In this document: positions 28,958 to 41,322 of the stretch, piece by piece
How positions within the stretch are numbered: the first letter of the stretch is position 1
Layout of the letters: every line of letters begins with the position of its first letter
NCBI GenBank assembly: GCA_009731375.1
Contig: BJOX01000006.1
Location: 1,621,874-1,685,873, forward strand
Length of the DNA: 64,000 nucleotides
Origin: Paulinella micropora
Taxonomy: Eukaryota; Cercozoa; Imbricatea; Euglyphida
Direction of reading: 5' to 3'
Made by a program: the position numbers and the translations under genes
The notes under the pieces: generated by a model
Told to the model about the DNA's origin: nothing
The model's input: only the letters and a program-made list of their open reading frames with translations
Databases searched by the model: none

Positions 28958-30624
28958 CTAGCCAGGCAGGAGTCCAAGCTTCTCATCATCAGCAAAGTCC
29001 ACCTCTTTGTACATCCCGCCCTTGGCCACGTAGTTATCGCTGAAATACCAGCCTATGTCTTGCTCAATTGTGTGTTTAGGAGAAAAGTTGAGCAAACGTT
29101 TAGCCTTGTCCACAGAGACGAAGAAAGGTGTGTCACGGAAAGGAAACTTAAAGCCTTCAGGCTTGTCCTTCGGGTCGAAAAACTGCATCACCGCCTTGGG
29201 GCTTGTATCTTTGGCAGCTGTATACATACAGGCATATATTGTATTGTAATATTGTTTAAAAAAAATTGTATGTATTGCGTGTATCGAAAACTGCATGACT
29301 GCTTTGGGGTTTGTATCTTTGACAGCTGCACACACATGTATTGTATTTCTGTATTTTGAATAATTATTGTATGTATGTATTGTATGCATCATGTATCGTT
29401 GACAGCTGCACACATGTATGTATTGTATGTATTGTATGTATTGTATGCATTGTATGTATGTATGTGTGTATGTATGTATGTATGTATGTATGTATGTTGT
29501 GTATGTTGTGCATGTGTGTCACAAATATCGAGTCAAGCAGCCCTTAAAGCACGTGAAAACTGTGGCGAGCTAGCCGCAGATGTATGTATGTATGTATGTA
29601 TGTATGTATGCATGTATGTATGTATGTATGTATGTATGTATGTATGTATGTATCATATTCTAAATTTACCTGCGGCTTCAGCGAAGAGGAGACCCCAAGG
29701 TCATGGTAGAACATAAGCGAAGATAATGATAAAGATAGAAGATAAAGATAGAAGATAAAGATGAAGACTACCTGTCGCTTCGGCACACAGAACGACGAGG
29801 TCATGGTAGGAAATGAGCGAAGATAAAGATGAAGATAAAAGATAAAGATAAAAGATAAAGATAAAAGATAAAGATAAAAGATAAAGATAAAAGATAAAGA
29901 TAAAAGATAAAGATAAAAAGATAAAGATAAAAGATAAAGATAAAAAGATAAAGATAAAAGATAAAGATAAAAGATAAAGATAAAAAGATAAAGATAAAAG
30001 ATAAAGATAAAAGATAAAGATAAAAGATAAAGATAAAAGATAAAAACAAAGATGAAAGATAAAGATAAAAGATAAAGATAAAAGATAAAGATAAAAGATA
30101 AAGATAAAAGATAAAGATAAAAGATAAAGATAAAAGATAAAGATAAAAGATAAAGATAAAAGATAAAGATAAAAGATAAAGATTAAAGGTAAAGATAAAA
30201 GATAAAGATAAAAGATAAAGATAAAGATAAAGATAAAAGATAAAGATAAAAGATAAAGATAAAAGATAAAGATAAAAGATAAAGATAAAAGATAAAGATA
30301 AAACATCAAGAGATCAAGATAAAGACTACCTGTCGCTTCGGCACACAGAACGACGAGGTCATGGTAGGAAATGAGCGAAGATAAAGATGAAGATAAAGGA
30401 TAAAGATAAAAGATAAAAGATAAAGATAAAGATAAAGATAAAGACTACCTGCGGCTTCGGCGCACAGAACAACGAGGTCATGGTAGGAAATGAGCGAAGA
30501 TTAAGATGAAGATAAAGGATAAAGATAAAAGATAAAGATAAAGACTACCTGTGGCTTTGGCACACAGAACGACGAGGTCATGGTAGGAAATGAGCGAAGA
30601 GGTAGCGCAATTGAAAGCTTCGCC

Positions 30625-30679
<55 letters not shown>

Positions 30680-30787
30680 AGGGTGTGTGTGTATGTGTGT
30701 GTGGGGGGGGGGGGGGGGGAAAGNNNNNNNNNNATGTAAGCTTATGCTTGTTGATAGGCAATGAGAGAAGTAGCGCAATGGAAAGCT

Positions 30788-30829
<42 letters not shown>

Positions 30830-30853
30830 GTGAGTGAGTGTGTGTGTGTGTGT

Positions 30854-30939
<86 letters not shown>

Positions 30940-32202
30940 ACAAGTGTATGTACGCATGCTGATAAGTGATGCGAAAACATAGCACAAACCAACTACAAAC
31001 AAACAAACAAACAAACAAACAAAGATCCCACCGACGGCTGCCCCTTTCCGAATCGCGGCCGTGGTCATGACATAGCACAAACAAACAAACAATCAAAAAA
31101 GTTCCCACCGACAGCTGCCCCGTTCCCGATCGCTTCCGTGATTATGACAGCAATTTTGTTTCGTTATGTTCTGTTTTATTTTGAAAGTAAGTAAGTAGTT
31201 TTGTTTTGAAGTAAGTAAGTAAGTAGGTAAGTAAGTAAGTAAGTAAGTAGGTAAGGAAGTACGTAAGTAAGTAAGTAAGTAAGGCTAACAACGCGGCCAT
31301 GATCACGGCCAACATCGGGCACGGGGGGTTGTTGGTGAGATCGTTTGTTTTGTTTTGTTTTGTTTTAGGCAAGTAATCAAGTCAGTAAGTAAGTAAGTAA
31401 GTTAATTATTAAGTGAGGCGTGGAGACTGCTATGATCGCGGAAACGAGGCAGAGATCTTTTGCTTTGTTTGTTTGTTTTATTTGTTAGTTTGTTAGTGCT
31501 TTGTTTGTTTTGTTTGTTTGTTTGTTTGTTTTGTGCTATGTCATGATCATGGCCACGATCGGGAACGGGGCAGCTGTCGGTGGGGTGTTTGTTTGTTTGT
31601 TTGTTTGTTTGTTTGTTTGTGCTATGTCATGATCATGGCCGCAATCGGGAAAGGGGCAGCTGTCGGTGGGGTGTTTTTTTTTTGTTTGTTTGCTTGTTTT
31701 GTTTTGTTTTGTGTTGTTTGTTTGTGACAAAACAAAAGCAAACAACACAAACCAAAATAAGCCCACGAACCAATCAACACAAAAACGCTTACCAACAGCA
31801 GCCCCGTTTCCGATGGCAGCCGTGATCATAGCAGCGTTGTCAGCCGCGTGCGTGAACGTGAGAGACTGCATGCCGTGTTGAGGCACAGGCACCTACAGCA
31901 AATAAGTAGGTAACTGGTAAGTAAGTTAAGTAAGTAGTAAGTGCGTGAAGGTGAGAGACTGCATGCCGTGCTGGGGCACAGAGACCCGTATATGTATGTA
32001 TGTATGTATATATGTATGGTTGTATGTATGTATGTATGTATGTATGTATGTATGTACGTATGTATGTATGTATGTATGTATGTATGTATGTATGTATGTA
32101 TGTATGTATGTATGTATGTATGTATGTATGTATATGTGTTTATGTATGTATATTATACATAATATCGATTTTTTGTTACATGATCCGCCTCAAACATGTG
32201 GG

Positions 32203-32239
<37 letters not shown>

Positions 32240-32265
32240 ACCTTGCGGCCACGTGAGACGGTCGA

Positions 32266-32321
<56 letters not shown>

Positions 32322-33351
32322 GAGAGGATGTTACCTTGCGGCCACGTGTTAGACGGTCGAAGAAGAACTCCAGGTAGCTTTTATCTTGCTTCGGACCTAC
32401 AAGAGAGGACATAAGGTTTTTTCTAAATATTCCGGCCATCCTACTTTTCGGCCACTTTGACTCGTTTTTCACCGCAAACTAGAGCCTTTATGATTTTTCA
32501 TTTTTCACAAAATCATAAAGGCTCTAGTTTGCGGTGAAAACCGAGGGTTTACAGTCGAAGTGGCCGAAAAGTAGGGTGGCCGGAATATTTAGAAAAACCT
32601 TACACAAGATACACAAGGTATGAGATGGACAAAAACGAAGGGAAGAAAAGAAAGAAAGAAAGAAAGAAAGAAAGAGAGGAACAACAATAACAACAGCAAG
32701 AACAAAAGTAGAGAAAGGAAAATAAAGAAAAGAAAAGTAAAGAAAAGAAAGAAAGAAAGAAGGAAGGAAAGAAAGAAATAAAGAAAGAAAGAAAGAAAGA
32801 AAGAGCTAACCGTAGATGTATTGCGGCCGGAAGTAAATGAAAGGGAGATTCATCTCTTCCAATAACATCTCTGCTTCACGTTGTCCAGTTTTCTTGACTG
32901 CACACTCCTCTAAAGTAGGGAAAGTGAGTAAGTTTACAAGTAGGTCAAGTGAGTAAGTAAGTAAGTAAGTAAGTAAGTGAGTAAGTAAGTAAGTAAGTAA
33001 GTGAGTGAGTGAGTGAATAAGTAAGTAAGTAAGTAAGTAAGTGAGTAAGTGAGTAAGTGAGTGAGTAAGTGAGTAAGTGAGTGAGTAAGTGAGTAAGTAG
33101 TTCAGTAAGTAAGTAAGTAAGTGAGTGAGTGAGTAAGTAAGTAATTGCGGCCGGAAGTAACTGAAGGGAGATTCATCTCTTCCAATAACATCTCTGCTTC
33201 TCGTTGTCCAGTCTTCTTGATTGCACACTCCTCTAGAGTAAGTAAGTAAGTAAGTAAGTTAAGTAAGTAGGTAAGTAAGTAGGTCAAGTGAGTAAGTTTA
33301 CAAGTAGGTCAAGTGCATTAGTGACTAAGTGAGTGAGTGAGTGAGTGAGTG

Positions 33352-33385
<34 letters not shown>

Positions 33386-33615
33386 AAACTCTGCTTCGCG
33401 TTGACCGGTCTTCTTGACTGCACACTCCTCTAGAGTAGGTTAGAGATACAGATAGAGATAGAGATAGACATAGAGATAGAGATAGAGATATAGTCAAGTG
33501 AGTAAGTTTACAAGTAGGTCAAGTAAGTAAGTAAGTAAGTAAGTAAGTGAGTAAGTAAGTAAGTAAGTAAGTAAGTGAGTAAGTAAGTAAGTAAGTAAGT
33601 AAGTAGGTAAGTGGC

Positions 33616-33658
<43 letters not shown>

Positions 33659-33691
33659 AAGTAAGTAAGTAAGTGAGTGAGTAAGTAAGTG

Positions 33692-33730
<39 letters not shown>

Positions 33731-34071
33731 GAGTAAGTGAGTAAGTAAATATCTATCCTACCTACCTGTGATAGCAGAATAATCCCCTTTGGGCGGTGAG
33801 TACATACCGGCGGATGAGACATACCTACGTATGTACACATGAACACATAAGATAGGTAGGTACGTAGGTATTTAGGGTAAATAGGTAGGTGGGTGGGGGT
33901 ATGTAGATTAGGTAGGTTGGTAGGTAGGCGGCGGGCAGGCAGGCAGGCAGGTAGGTAGGTAGGTATGTAGGCAGGTAGGTAGGTAGGTAGGTAGGTAGGT
34001 AGGTAGGTAAGTAGGTAGGTAGGTAGGTTGGCAGGTAAGTAAGAGAGAGAGAGAGAGAGGTAGGTAGGTAA

Positions 34072-34129
<58 letters not shown>

Positions 34130-34134
34130 GGTAG

Positions 34135-34192
<58 letters not shown>

Positions 34193-34225
34193 GAGAGAGA
34201 GACAGAGACAGAGAGAGAGAGAGAG

Positions 34226-34259
<34 letters not shown>

Positions 34260-34375
34260 GTTAGAGCTTGATACAAGTATTGCTTGACGCCCCATGCCTT
34301 GGCGGCCTCTGCGTAAGGTCTGATAACATCGGGTGATTTCGACCTGGGTAACAAGCCATGAGATTGGACACGTTT

Positions 34376-34447
<72 letters not shown>

Positions 34448-35326
34448 AAGTAAAAGTTGGAATACATACAGACTTTGCAAGCACTCGCATTTTCAGATAG
34501 ACGAAGTAAACGTTGGAATACATACAGACTTTGCAAGCACTCGCATTTTCAGATAGACGTGCTCAGAGTGAGGGAGGAAAATGCAAGCATATCTATCTGT
34601 ATCTGCATCTGCCTGTATCATCAGTCAGTCAGTCTGTCTGTCGTCTGTCTGTGCGTTTATGTCGACTGTGCCTGCATTCCTGTGTGACATGTTTGTGGGC
34701 AAAAATTACCAATTGTCGACCACGACGGTGAATTTTTCACTACCCAACTCGTCCAGAACCGCCTTGCTGTCTTCGAACGAAGGGCAGAATTTCACGTGGA
34801 TGCCTGACTCACCCAGGGATTCATAAGCCTTCTGCAAAGGTTTCCCTTTGTTCGCGCCTTCTACCAGGACTGTGACCGCCATTTTTTTAGCTGCCAGCTG
34901 CAGAGCGAGGTGGTAGCCTATCTCGCCGTGGCCGCCGCCTTTGTTCTGGATGATAAGTACTTTTGCGCCATCCAGCCACGCAGGTGGTGCCATCTGCAAC
35001 GGTCCAGGGGCAGGAATGGTCTCGGCCCTGGATTTCGTTCCTGCAAAATGCATTTGCAAATTTTGTTCAGTTTGATAGAAGTCACAGATAAGAACAAAAG
35101 GGATGATCCTCAGACCGCTGCTGCCTGCAGACGAGCCTGCCGATGCACTGAACTGCATGACGTTTCTGCCCACCCAGCCGGTCATTCCGAGCAGTACCGT
35201 GGCAATCAACCCTAGCAAAAGGTTTATGTAAGAGGACTGCGAGAGATTGTGCAAGAAGACAATGAGAATGGAAACCTGCAGCCAGCCTAGCAGGGTTGAA
35301 ACCAGAGGAAGGGCGGATGCCCACAT
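28958..35326 (-). CDS. CSP41-like plastid RNA-binding / NAD-epimerase-family protein (9 exons, 421 aa)
   Basis: Exons on the minus strand: 35326-35116, 35040-34710, 34343-34275, 33824-33766, 32909-32811, 32396-32335, 31892-31793, 30623-30549, 29217-28958. All junctions are GT-AG, phases agree throughout, and the stop is TAG at 28960-28958. Key segments are the Gly-rich 'VLIIQNKGGGHGEIGYHLA', 'KQYLYVSSAGMYSPPKGDY', 'FIYFRPQYIYG', 'YLEFFFDRLTRGRKVPVP', 'HGMQSLTFTH' and 'AFNCATSSLISYHDLVVLCA', which follow the CSP41 (atypical SDR) scaffold. CSP41 proteins bind and stabilise chloroplast RNAs. The N-terminus has two hydrophobic stretches before an Ala/Ser-rich linker, compatible with signal plus transit targeting to a complex plastid, but the first exon and start are inferred. 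Confidence 0.85.
29218..30548 (-). repeat. Intron 8: GATAAA minisatellite with partial copies of exons 8 and 9
   Basis: Exon 9 acceptor and start recur in part at about 29290-29330 and 29395-29412. Exon 8 ('SYHDLVVLCAEATG' plus donor) recurs at about 29663-29720, 29770-29825, 30323-30380 and 30437-30500. Between these run GATAAA/AGATAAA arrays and (ATGT)n. Confidence 0.85.
30624..31792 (-). repeat. Intron 7: partial copies of exon 7 among AG, GT, CAAA and AAGT repeats
   Basis: A sequence coding 'MTTAAIRKGAAVGG' (the 3' half of exon 7) recurs at about 31025-31072, 31099-31145, 31545-31586 and 31630-31672, with a weaker trace near 31293-31340. A 5' copy of exon 8 recurs at about 30754-30795. 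N gap at 30724-30733. Confidence 0.8.
31893..32334 (-). repeat. Intron 6: exon 7 and exon 6 partial copies, ATGT and GA arrays
   Basis: A copy of the start of exon 7 (GAGACTGCATGCCGTGCTGG in plus-strand sense) lies at about 31945-31988. A copy of the end of exon 6 with its donor lies at about 32237-32272. (ATGT)n and (GA)n fill the remainder. Confidence 0.75.
32414..32600. mobile_element. MITE with arms of about 85 bp and TA target duplication
   Basis: A 187-bp near-perfect palindrome in intron 5 of the CSP41-like gene. The arms start AGGTTTTTTCTAAATATTCC and contain CCTACTTTTCGGCCACTT and CCGCAAACTAGAGCC. It is flanked by TA on both sides (32412-32413 and 32601-32602), suggesting a Tc1/mariner-type non-autonomous element. 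Confidence 0.75.
32910..33765 (-). repeat. Intron 4: AAGT arrays with two partial copies of exon 5
   Basis: Copies of exon 5 (encoding 'EECAIKKTGQREAEMLLEE' and shorter) lie at about 33147-33235 and 33388-33437, ending at the acceptor side. (AAGT)n and (AGAT)n fill the rest. The first copy (32811-32909) is the intact one with a donor. Confidence 0.8.
33825..34710 (-). repeat. Introns 2-3: AGGT, GA, GAAA, GT arrays and a 56-bp tandem duplication
   Basis: Intron 3 is (GGTA)n and (GA)n. In intron 2 a unit containing GTTGGAATACATACAGACTT is present twice (about 34450-34502 and 34506-34558). Confidence 0.75.
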
Positions 35327-35893
35327 CCAAGAGTGGCTCCTTCAGACCAAGCATCGACTCAAGAATGTTGTCTGTCTTGCAAGACTCTTCCACAGCTTTT
35401 TGGTGACCGCGCCCTACTTGGTGTCGCAAATTGCGGTCAATCACGGAACTTTGGCCACATTAGAAGGTCTAGCTTGCCGTTCCTATCAGTGCGGGCCGTC
35501 CTTACCCTTTGGATCCCCTCTGAAACGTTGACGATTGATCGTAGTCACGCTCAAGTAGAACTTCAAGTTGAATGTCCCGTACTTTGATCCCATGAAGCGT
35601 TATTTCTTCTTTCCGCTTTGTTTTCCTTTTATTTGCGCCACGCGATATTCTTTTGTGATGATAGGACTGTGCTGCCAGCAAGAAAAGAGTACTGAAAGGC
35701 TGAATCTTCAGCTAGTGCGGGGACTAATGGTACATTTTACCAAGCACTCATATATAAATTCAACTTTCCAACTATCTACCTCTTCAATAGTTTCAATACT
35801 AGTACTTTCAATATATCTACTCTGCTAAACATCAGAGTGCATGCGGCCAATTGTTAGCCGGACTCCTATCTATCCATCTATCTATCTATCAGC

Positions 35894-35951
<58 letters not shown>

Positions 35952-35996
35952 ATCTATCTATCTATCTATCTATCTCTCTATCTCATCTATCTATCC

Positions 35997-36085
<89 letters not shown>

Positions 36086-36100
36086 GCTATCTAGCTATGT
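35327..36100. other. Upstream region of the CSP41-like gene and (ATCT)n
   Basis: Unique sequence to about 35860 must include the promoter of the minus-strand gene; no core element is evident. From about 35865 to 36100 it is (ATCT)n. Confidence 0.4.
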
Positions 36101-36101
36101 C

Positions 36102-36349
36102 ATCATTGTAGCTTGCGCAAGCTTACGGTGCTCAAAACACTTGGACTAATGGCTTCCTTTTCCTTCCCTCTTCCTTATCCTCCCCACTCTCCATTCCTAG
36201 ATTGCCTTTTTCTTCAACGTCCTCCTCTTCTTTTTTCCAGAACACAGTCTACCCGTGATTCCCATCCCGGACACATGCACAGTACACAAATTACTGTTTG
36301 ATGTGAAACTGCGTTCCTTTGCAAGGACTACATTCCTTTGCGACATCTC

Positions 36350-36438
<89 letters not shown>

Positions 36439-36463
36439 GCTATCTATCTAGCTATCTATATAG

Positions 36464-36497
<34 letters not shown>

Positions 36498-36841
36498 CTT
36501 ATCTCTCATCCTGCATTCCGTCATAGCCGTCCAGTGTTGCATAGCCCGGGCTAGGTCCCTTCGGGGGTTTAGGCCTTTACACAATGTCATCATTGTAGCT
36601 TGCGCAAGCTTACGGTGCTCAAAACACTTGGACTAACGGCTTCCTTTTCTTTCTCTTCTTCCTTATCCTCCCCACTCTCCATTCCTAGATTGCCTTTTTC
36701 TTCAACGTCCTTCCTCCTCTTCTTTTTTCCAGAACACAGTCTACCCGTGATTCCCATCCCGGACACATGCACAGTACACAAATTACTGTTTGATGTGAAA
36801 CTGCGTTCCTTTGCAAGGACTACATTCCTTTGCGACATCTC

Positions 36842-36889
<48 letters not shown>

Positions 36890-37492
36890 GCCAACATTAG
36901 GCGTAATACGAACAAACCCGGACCAGTCAATCTATCTATATATCTATCTATCTGGCTATAAGTCACAACCCGGCATTGTCAACCCGGATTCCACCCACAG
37001 TGTTGACGCCGAGACATACTCTCATTTCGTCCAAGAAGTGCCCCGAAAGAACCAATCGAAAGAAGAAAGCACCTGATTTTGCCATCAACACCAAGCGTAT
37101 GGAAAGACACTGAAGAAGAACTCCAATCCACCCTCCCTCTCATCCTCCCCTTATCTCTCATCCTGCATTCCATCATAGCCGTCCAGTGTTGCATAGCCCG
37201 GGCTAGGTCCCTTCGGGGGTTTAGGCCTTTACACAATGTCATCATTGTAGCTTGCGCAAGCTTACGGTGCTCAAAACACTTGGACTAACGGCTTCCTTTT
37301 CTTTCTCTTCTTCCTTATCATCCCCACTCTCCATTCCTAAATTGCCTTTTTCTTCAACGTCCTTCCTCCTCTTCTTTTTTCCAGAACACAGTCTACCCGT
37401 GATTCCCATCCCGGACACATGCACAGTACACAAATTACTGTTGATGTGAAACTGCGTTCCTTTGCAAGGACTACATTCCTTTGCGACATCTC
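36102..37492 (+). repeat. Three copies of a dispersed repeat ending in (ATCT)n
   Basis: A unit of about 250 bp recurs at about 36102-36350, 36585-36842 and 37238-37492. It contains GCTTGCGCAAGCTTACGGTG, GAACACAGTCTACCCGTGAT and CGTTCCTTTGCAAGGACTAC and ends TTGCGACATCTC, followed directly by (ATCT)n. Copies 2 and 3 share about 90 bp further upstream (GCATAGCCCGGGCTAGGTCC). A fourth, 5'-truncated copy lies at 8725-8802. A constant 3' end with a microsatellite tail and variable 5' ends is the pattern of a retroposon. Some ORF-like stretch at 36985-37100 is unidentified. Confidence 0.7.
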
Positions 37493-37554
<62 letters not shown>

Positions 37555-37612
37555 GTATAGCTATCGGGATACACATACATACATACATACATACATCCAT
37601 ACATACATATGT

Positions 37613-37647
<35 letters not shown>

Positions 37648-37764
37648 TATATATATACAGACATATATACATACATACATACATACATATACATACATAC
37701 ATATGTACATACATACATACATACATACATACATACATACATAAATACATATATACATACATAC

Positions 37765-37795
<31 letters not shown>

Positions 37796-37848
37796 CATAC
37801 ATACATACATACATACATACATACGTACACATACATACATACATAACA

Positions 37849-37880
<32 letters not shown>

Positions 37881-38140
37881 CATACATATATACATACTTA
37901 CATACATACATACATACATACATACACACATACACACATACATACATACATACATACATACACACTCATACATACATACATACATACATACATACATACA
38001 CATATACATACATACATACATACATACATACATACATACATAATTACATATACATACACACACACACATACACACATACATACATACATACATACATACA
38101 TACGTACGTACATACATACGTACATACATACATACTTTAT
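37493..38140 (+). repeat. (ATCT)n and (CATA)n microsatellites
   Basis: A 650-bp stretch of ATCT then CATA tetramers with CACA interruptions. The Tyr-Ile-His-Thr and Met-Tyr-Val-Cys frames are artefacts. Confidence 0.9.
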
Positions 38141-38146
38141 CTATGT

Positions 38147-38634
38147 TAGGGTGAGGAGGACGAGCAAGAGCTGCCTTACGGAGGGATGGCAGGTATTTAT
38201 TATCAAATACATCATCTATTATATGCATGCACTTATTTGCTGCCTTACGGAGGGATGGCAGGTATTCATTATCAAATACATCATCTATTATATGCATGCA
38301 CTTACTTGCATGCATACGTATAATACGTATAGACCTGACAGGCAATCCCGAATCCGAACCCTTTACATTTTGTTATTTTATACATAATATATAAAATGCA
38401 TGCACTTATTTGCTCGCATATATATTTTATATGTATATAACGGACAGGCAATCCCGAATCCGAACCCTTTAGATTTTGTTACTATGTACATAATATGTAA
38501 AATGCATGCACTTATTTGCATGCATATGTATGTATAGAACTGACAGGCAATCCCGAATCCGAACCCTTTAGATTTTGTTACTATGTACATAATATATAAA
38601 ATGCATGCATTATTTGCATGTATATATGCATATA

Positions 38635-38706
<72 letters not shown>

Positions 38707-38802
38707 ATGTATGTATGTATATAACTGACAGGCAATCCCGAATCCGAACCCTTTAGATTTTGTTACTATGTACATAATATATATAAAATGCATGCACTTA
38801 TT

Positions 38803-38867
<65 letters not shown>

Positions 38868-39068
38868 GACAGGCAATCCCGAATCCGAACCCTTTAGATT
38901 TTGTTACTATGTACATAATATATATAAAATGCATGCACTTATTTGCATATATATATATATATATATTTGCATATATATATATGTATATAATATGTATAAC
39001 TGACAGGCAATCCCGAATCCGAACCCTTTAGCGAGACATGGGGACGCTGCATAGATGAACACTGTACT

Positions 39069-39120
<52 letters not shown>

Positions 39121-39130
39121 CTTTTAGCGA
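38147..39130 (-). repeat. Tandem array of exon-like units, possible third host gene on minus strand
   Basis: A unit containing GGCAATCCCGAATCCGAACC and TTGTTACTATGTACATAATA recurs about six times (38338-39030) with (TA)n between. On the minus strand it encodes '[10 protein letters not shown]', and the rightmost copy is preceded by 'TVFIYAASPCLA' in frame. A second unit, coding 'YLPSLRKAALARPPHPNIDK' followed by GTATGT, occurs at about 38147-38197 with a partial copy near 38240-38265. This resembles the exon-edge duplications of the neighbouring genes, so a minus-strand gene may be present, but I cannot identify its product. Confidence 0.4.
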
Positions 39131-39362
39131 GACTTTGGGACGTTGCATAGATGAACACTGTACTGGTCTGTCTCTCTATTTGTCTATCTATTTGTCTATC
39201 TGTTTGTCTATCTGTCTTGTCTGTCTGTCTTGTCTGTCTGACTTGTCTTTCTGTCTGTCTTGTCTGTCTGTCTTGTCTGTCTGTCTTGTCTGTCTGTCTT
39301 ATCTGTCTGTCTTGTCTGTCTTGTCTGGTCTGTCTTGTCTGGTCTGTCTGTCTTGTCTGTCT

Positions 39363-39447
<85 letters not shown>

Positions 39448-39464
39448 NNNNNNNNNNCCATGGA

Positions 39465-39470
<6 letters not shown>
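39131..39470 (+). repeat. CTGT/CTTGT and CT microsatellite
   Basis: Simple repeat following a second copy of the segment GAACACTGTACTGGTCT (39052-39070 and 39151-39168). N gap at 39448-39457. Confidence 0.85.
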
Positions 39471-39517
<47 letters not shown>

Positions 39518-39529
39518 CTGTCGGGCGTC

Positions 39530-39850
39530 CGTCCCTTCGATGTAAGAAAAATTGGTTGAGGGGGCGGGACGTTGGCGATGAAGCCCAACCCTCCTAGAGC
39601 AAACTGCACCACATGCCCGTTGGCTACCTCGCAAGGCTGCAGCATGGATAGGTGTGGCGTTGAGTGTTTTTTTTTTTCCTTTGAGCTCGCCCATAAAAGG
39701 TACTTACCCTGCACTTCGTGCTTGGTGAGTGGATCCCTCCGCTGGCAATGGATTATGAGGGAGCCAGGAAGACGAAGGCAGGCCTGAGCCGAGGATGTCT
39801 CCTGGTAGGACGCCTATGGCCATTTGGCTATGCGACACTCCTATATTAAA
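39530..39850 (-). other. Unique sequence with possible minus-strand exons, unidentified
   Basis: The minus strand reads 'HVVQFALGGLGFIANVPPPQ' in one frame, with a candidate intron of about 75 bp (GTAAGT at about 39706-39711, CTGCAG near 39640). Competing frames are also open, and I recognise no family. It may belong to the same gene as the exon-like units at 38.1-39.1 kb. Confidence 0.3.
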
Positions 39851-39852
39851 CA

Positions 39853-39908
<56 letters not shown>

Positions 39909-40097
39909 CATCTATCTATCCATCTATCTATCCATCTATCTATCCATCTATCTATCCATCTACCTATCCATCATCCGTCTATATTTCTGTCTATCTATGC
40001 ATGTATGTACAAATTGTTATGTATTGGTTTGATAGGTTTCTTAATCCTGTTTCCACCAACAGGGGGCCAAAAAGAACACAAGCTAGAGTGCACACAG

Positions 40098-40149
<52 letters not shown>

Positions 40150-40181
40150 ATATATATATATATATACATATACATATACAT

Positions 40182-40223
<42 letters not shown>

Positions 40224-40273
40224 CCTCTCTCTCCTTCTCTCTCCTCCTCCTCCTCCTCCTCCTCCTCCTCCTC

Positions 40274-40321
<48 letters not shown>

Positions 40322-40548
40322 CCCTCACCTTTCACCCTTCACTCACTTACTCACTTACTCACTCACTGACTCACTCACTGACTCACTCACTGACTCACTC
40401 ACTCACTCACTCACTCATCACTCGCTCACTCATCACTCACTCACTCACTCATTCTCACTCACAAACACAATCTCAAACACACAGATACAAAGACACTATT
40501 TCTCTCTCTCTCTCTCCCTCTCTCTCTCTCTCCCTCTCTCTCTTTCTT

Positions 40549-40618
<70 letters not shown>

Positions 40619-40651
40619 TTTCTTTCTCTCTCTCTCTCTCACTCTTCTTTC

Positions 40652-40695
<44 letters not shown>

Positions 40696-40802
40696 CCTCC
40701 CTCCCTCCCTCCCTCCCTCTCTCTCTCTCTCTCTTTCATTTCTTGGTGTGCAGGTGCAATCTCTCTCTCTCTCTCTCTCTCTCTCCCTCCCTCCCTCCCT
40801 CC

Positions 40803-40847
<45 letters not shown>

Positions 40848-40913
40848 ATTTCTTGGTGTGCAGGTGCAAAAACTTCCTGCACATCCGTCCATACTAGCTC
40901 AAGAAACGGCAGG

Positions 40914-41010
<97 letters not shown>

Positions 41011-41067
41011 ATAATAATAATAATAATAATAATAATAGTAATAATAATAATAAGTCTACTACTACTA

Positions 41068-41140
<73 letters not shown>
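39853..41140 (+). repeat. Microsatellite block (ATCT, CT, TA, CTC, ACTC, TTTC, ACT, AAT)
   Basis: About 1.3 kb of simple repeats. A short unique segment, TTTCATTTCTTGGTGTGCAG followed by GTGCAA, occurs twice (about 40734-40760 and 40845-40870); it looks like a duplicated plus-strand splice acceptor with a possible exon after the second copy. Confidence 0.75.
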
Positions 41141-41142
<2 letters not shown>

Positions 41143-41322
41143 CACGTTGCTCAGTCACTCGGAGCCTTCAGTCATGAAGCCCTCATGATAAAGTCGCTTG
41201 GAACTTTCAAAATTCGTGACTGTAGTACTTTTCATCTTTCATTAAGGATTGTGAGTTTGCATACAACTCTTCAAGTAGGCAGATACAACGAACTCTTATT
41301 AAGAACACTATGGCTGCATTGA

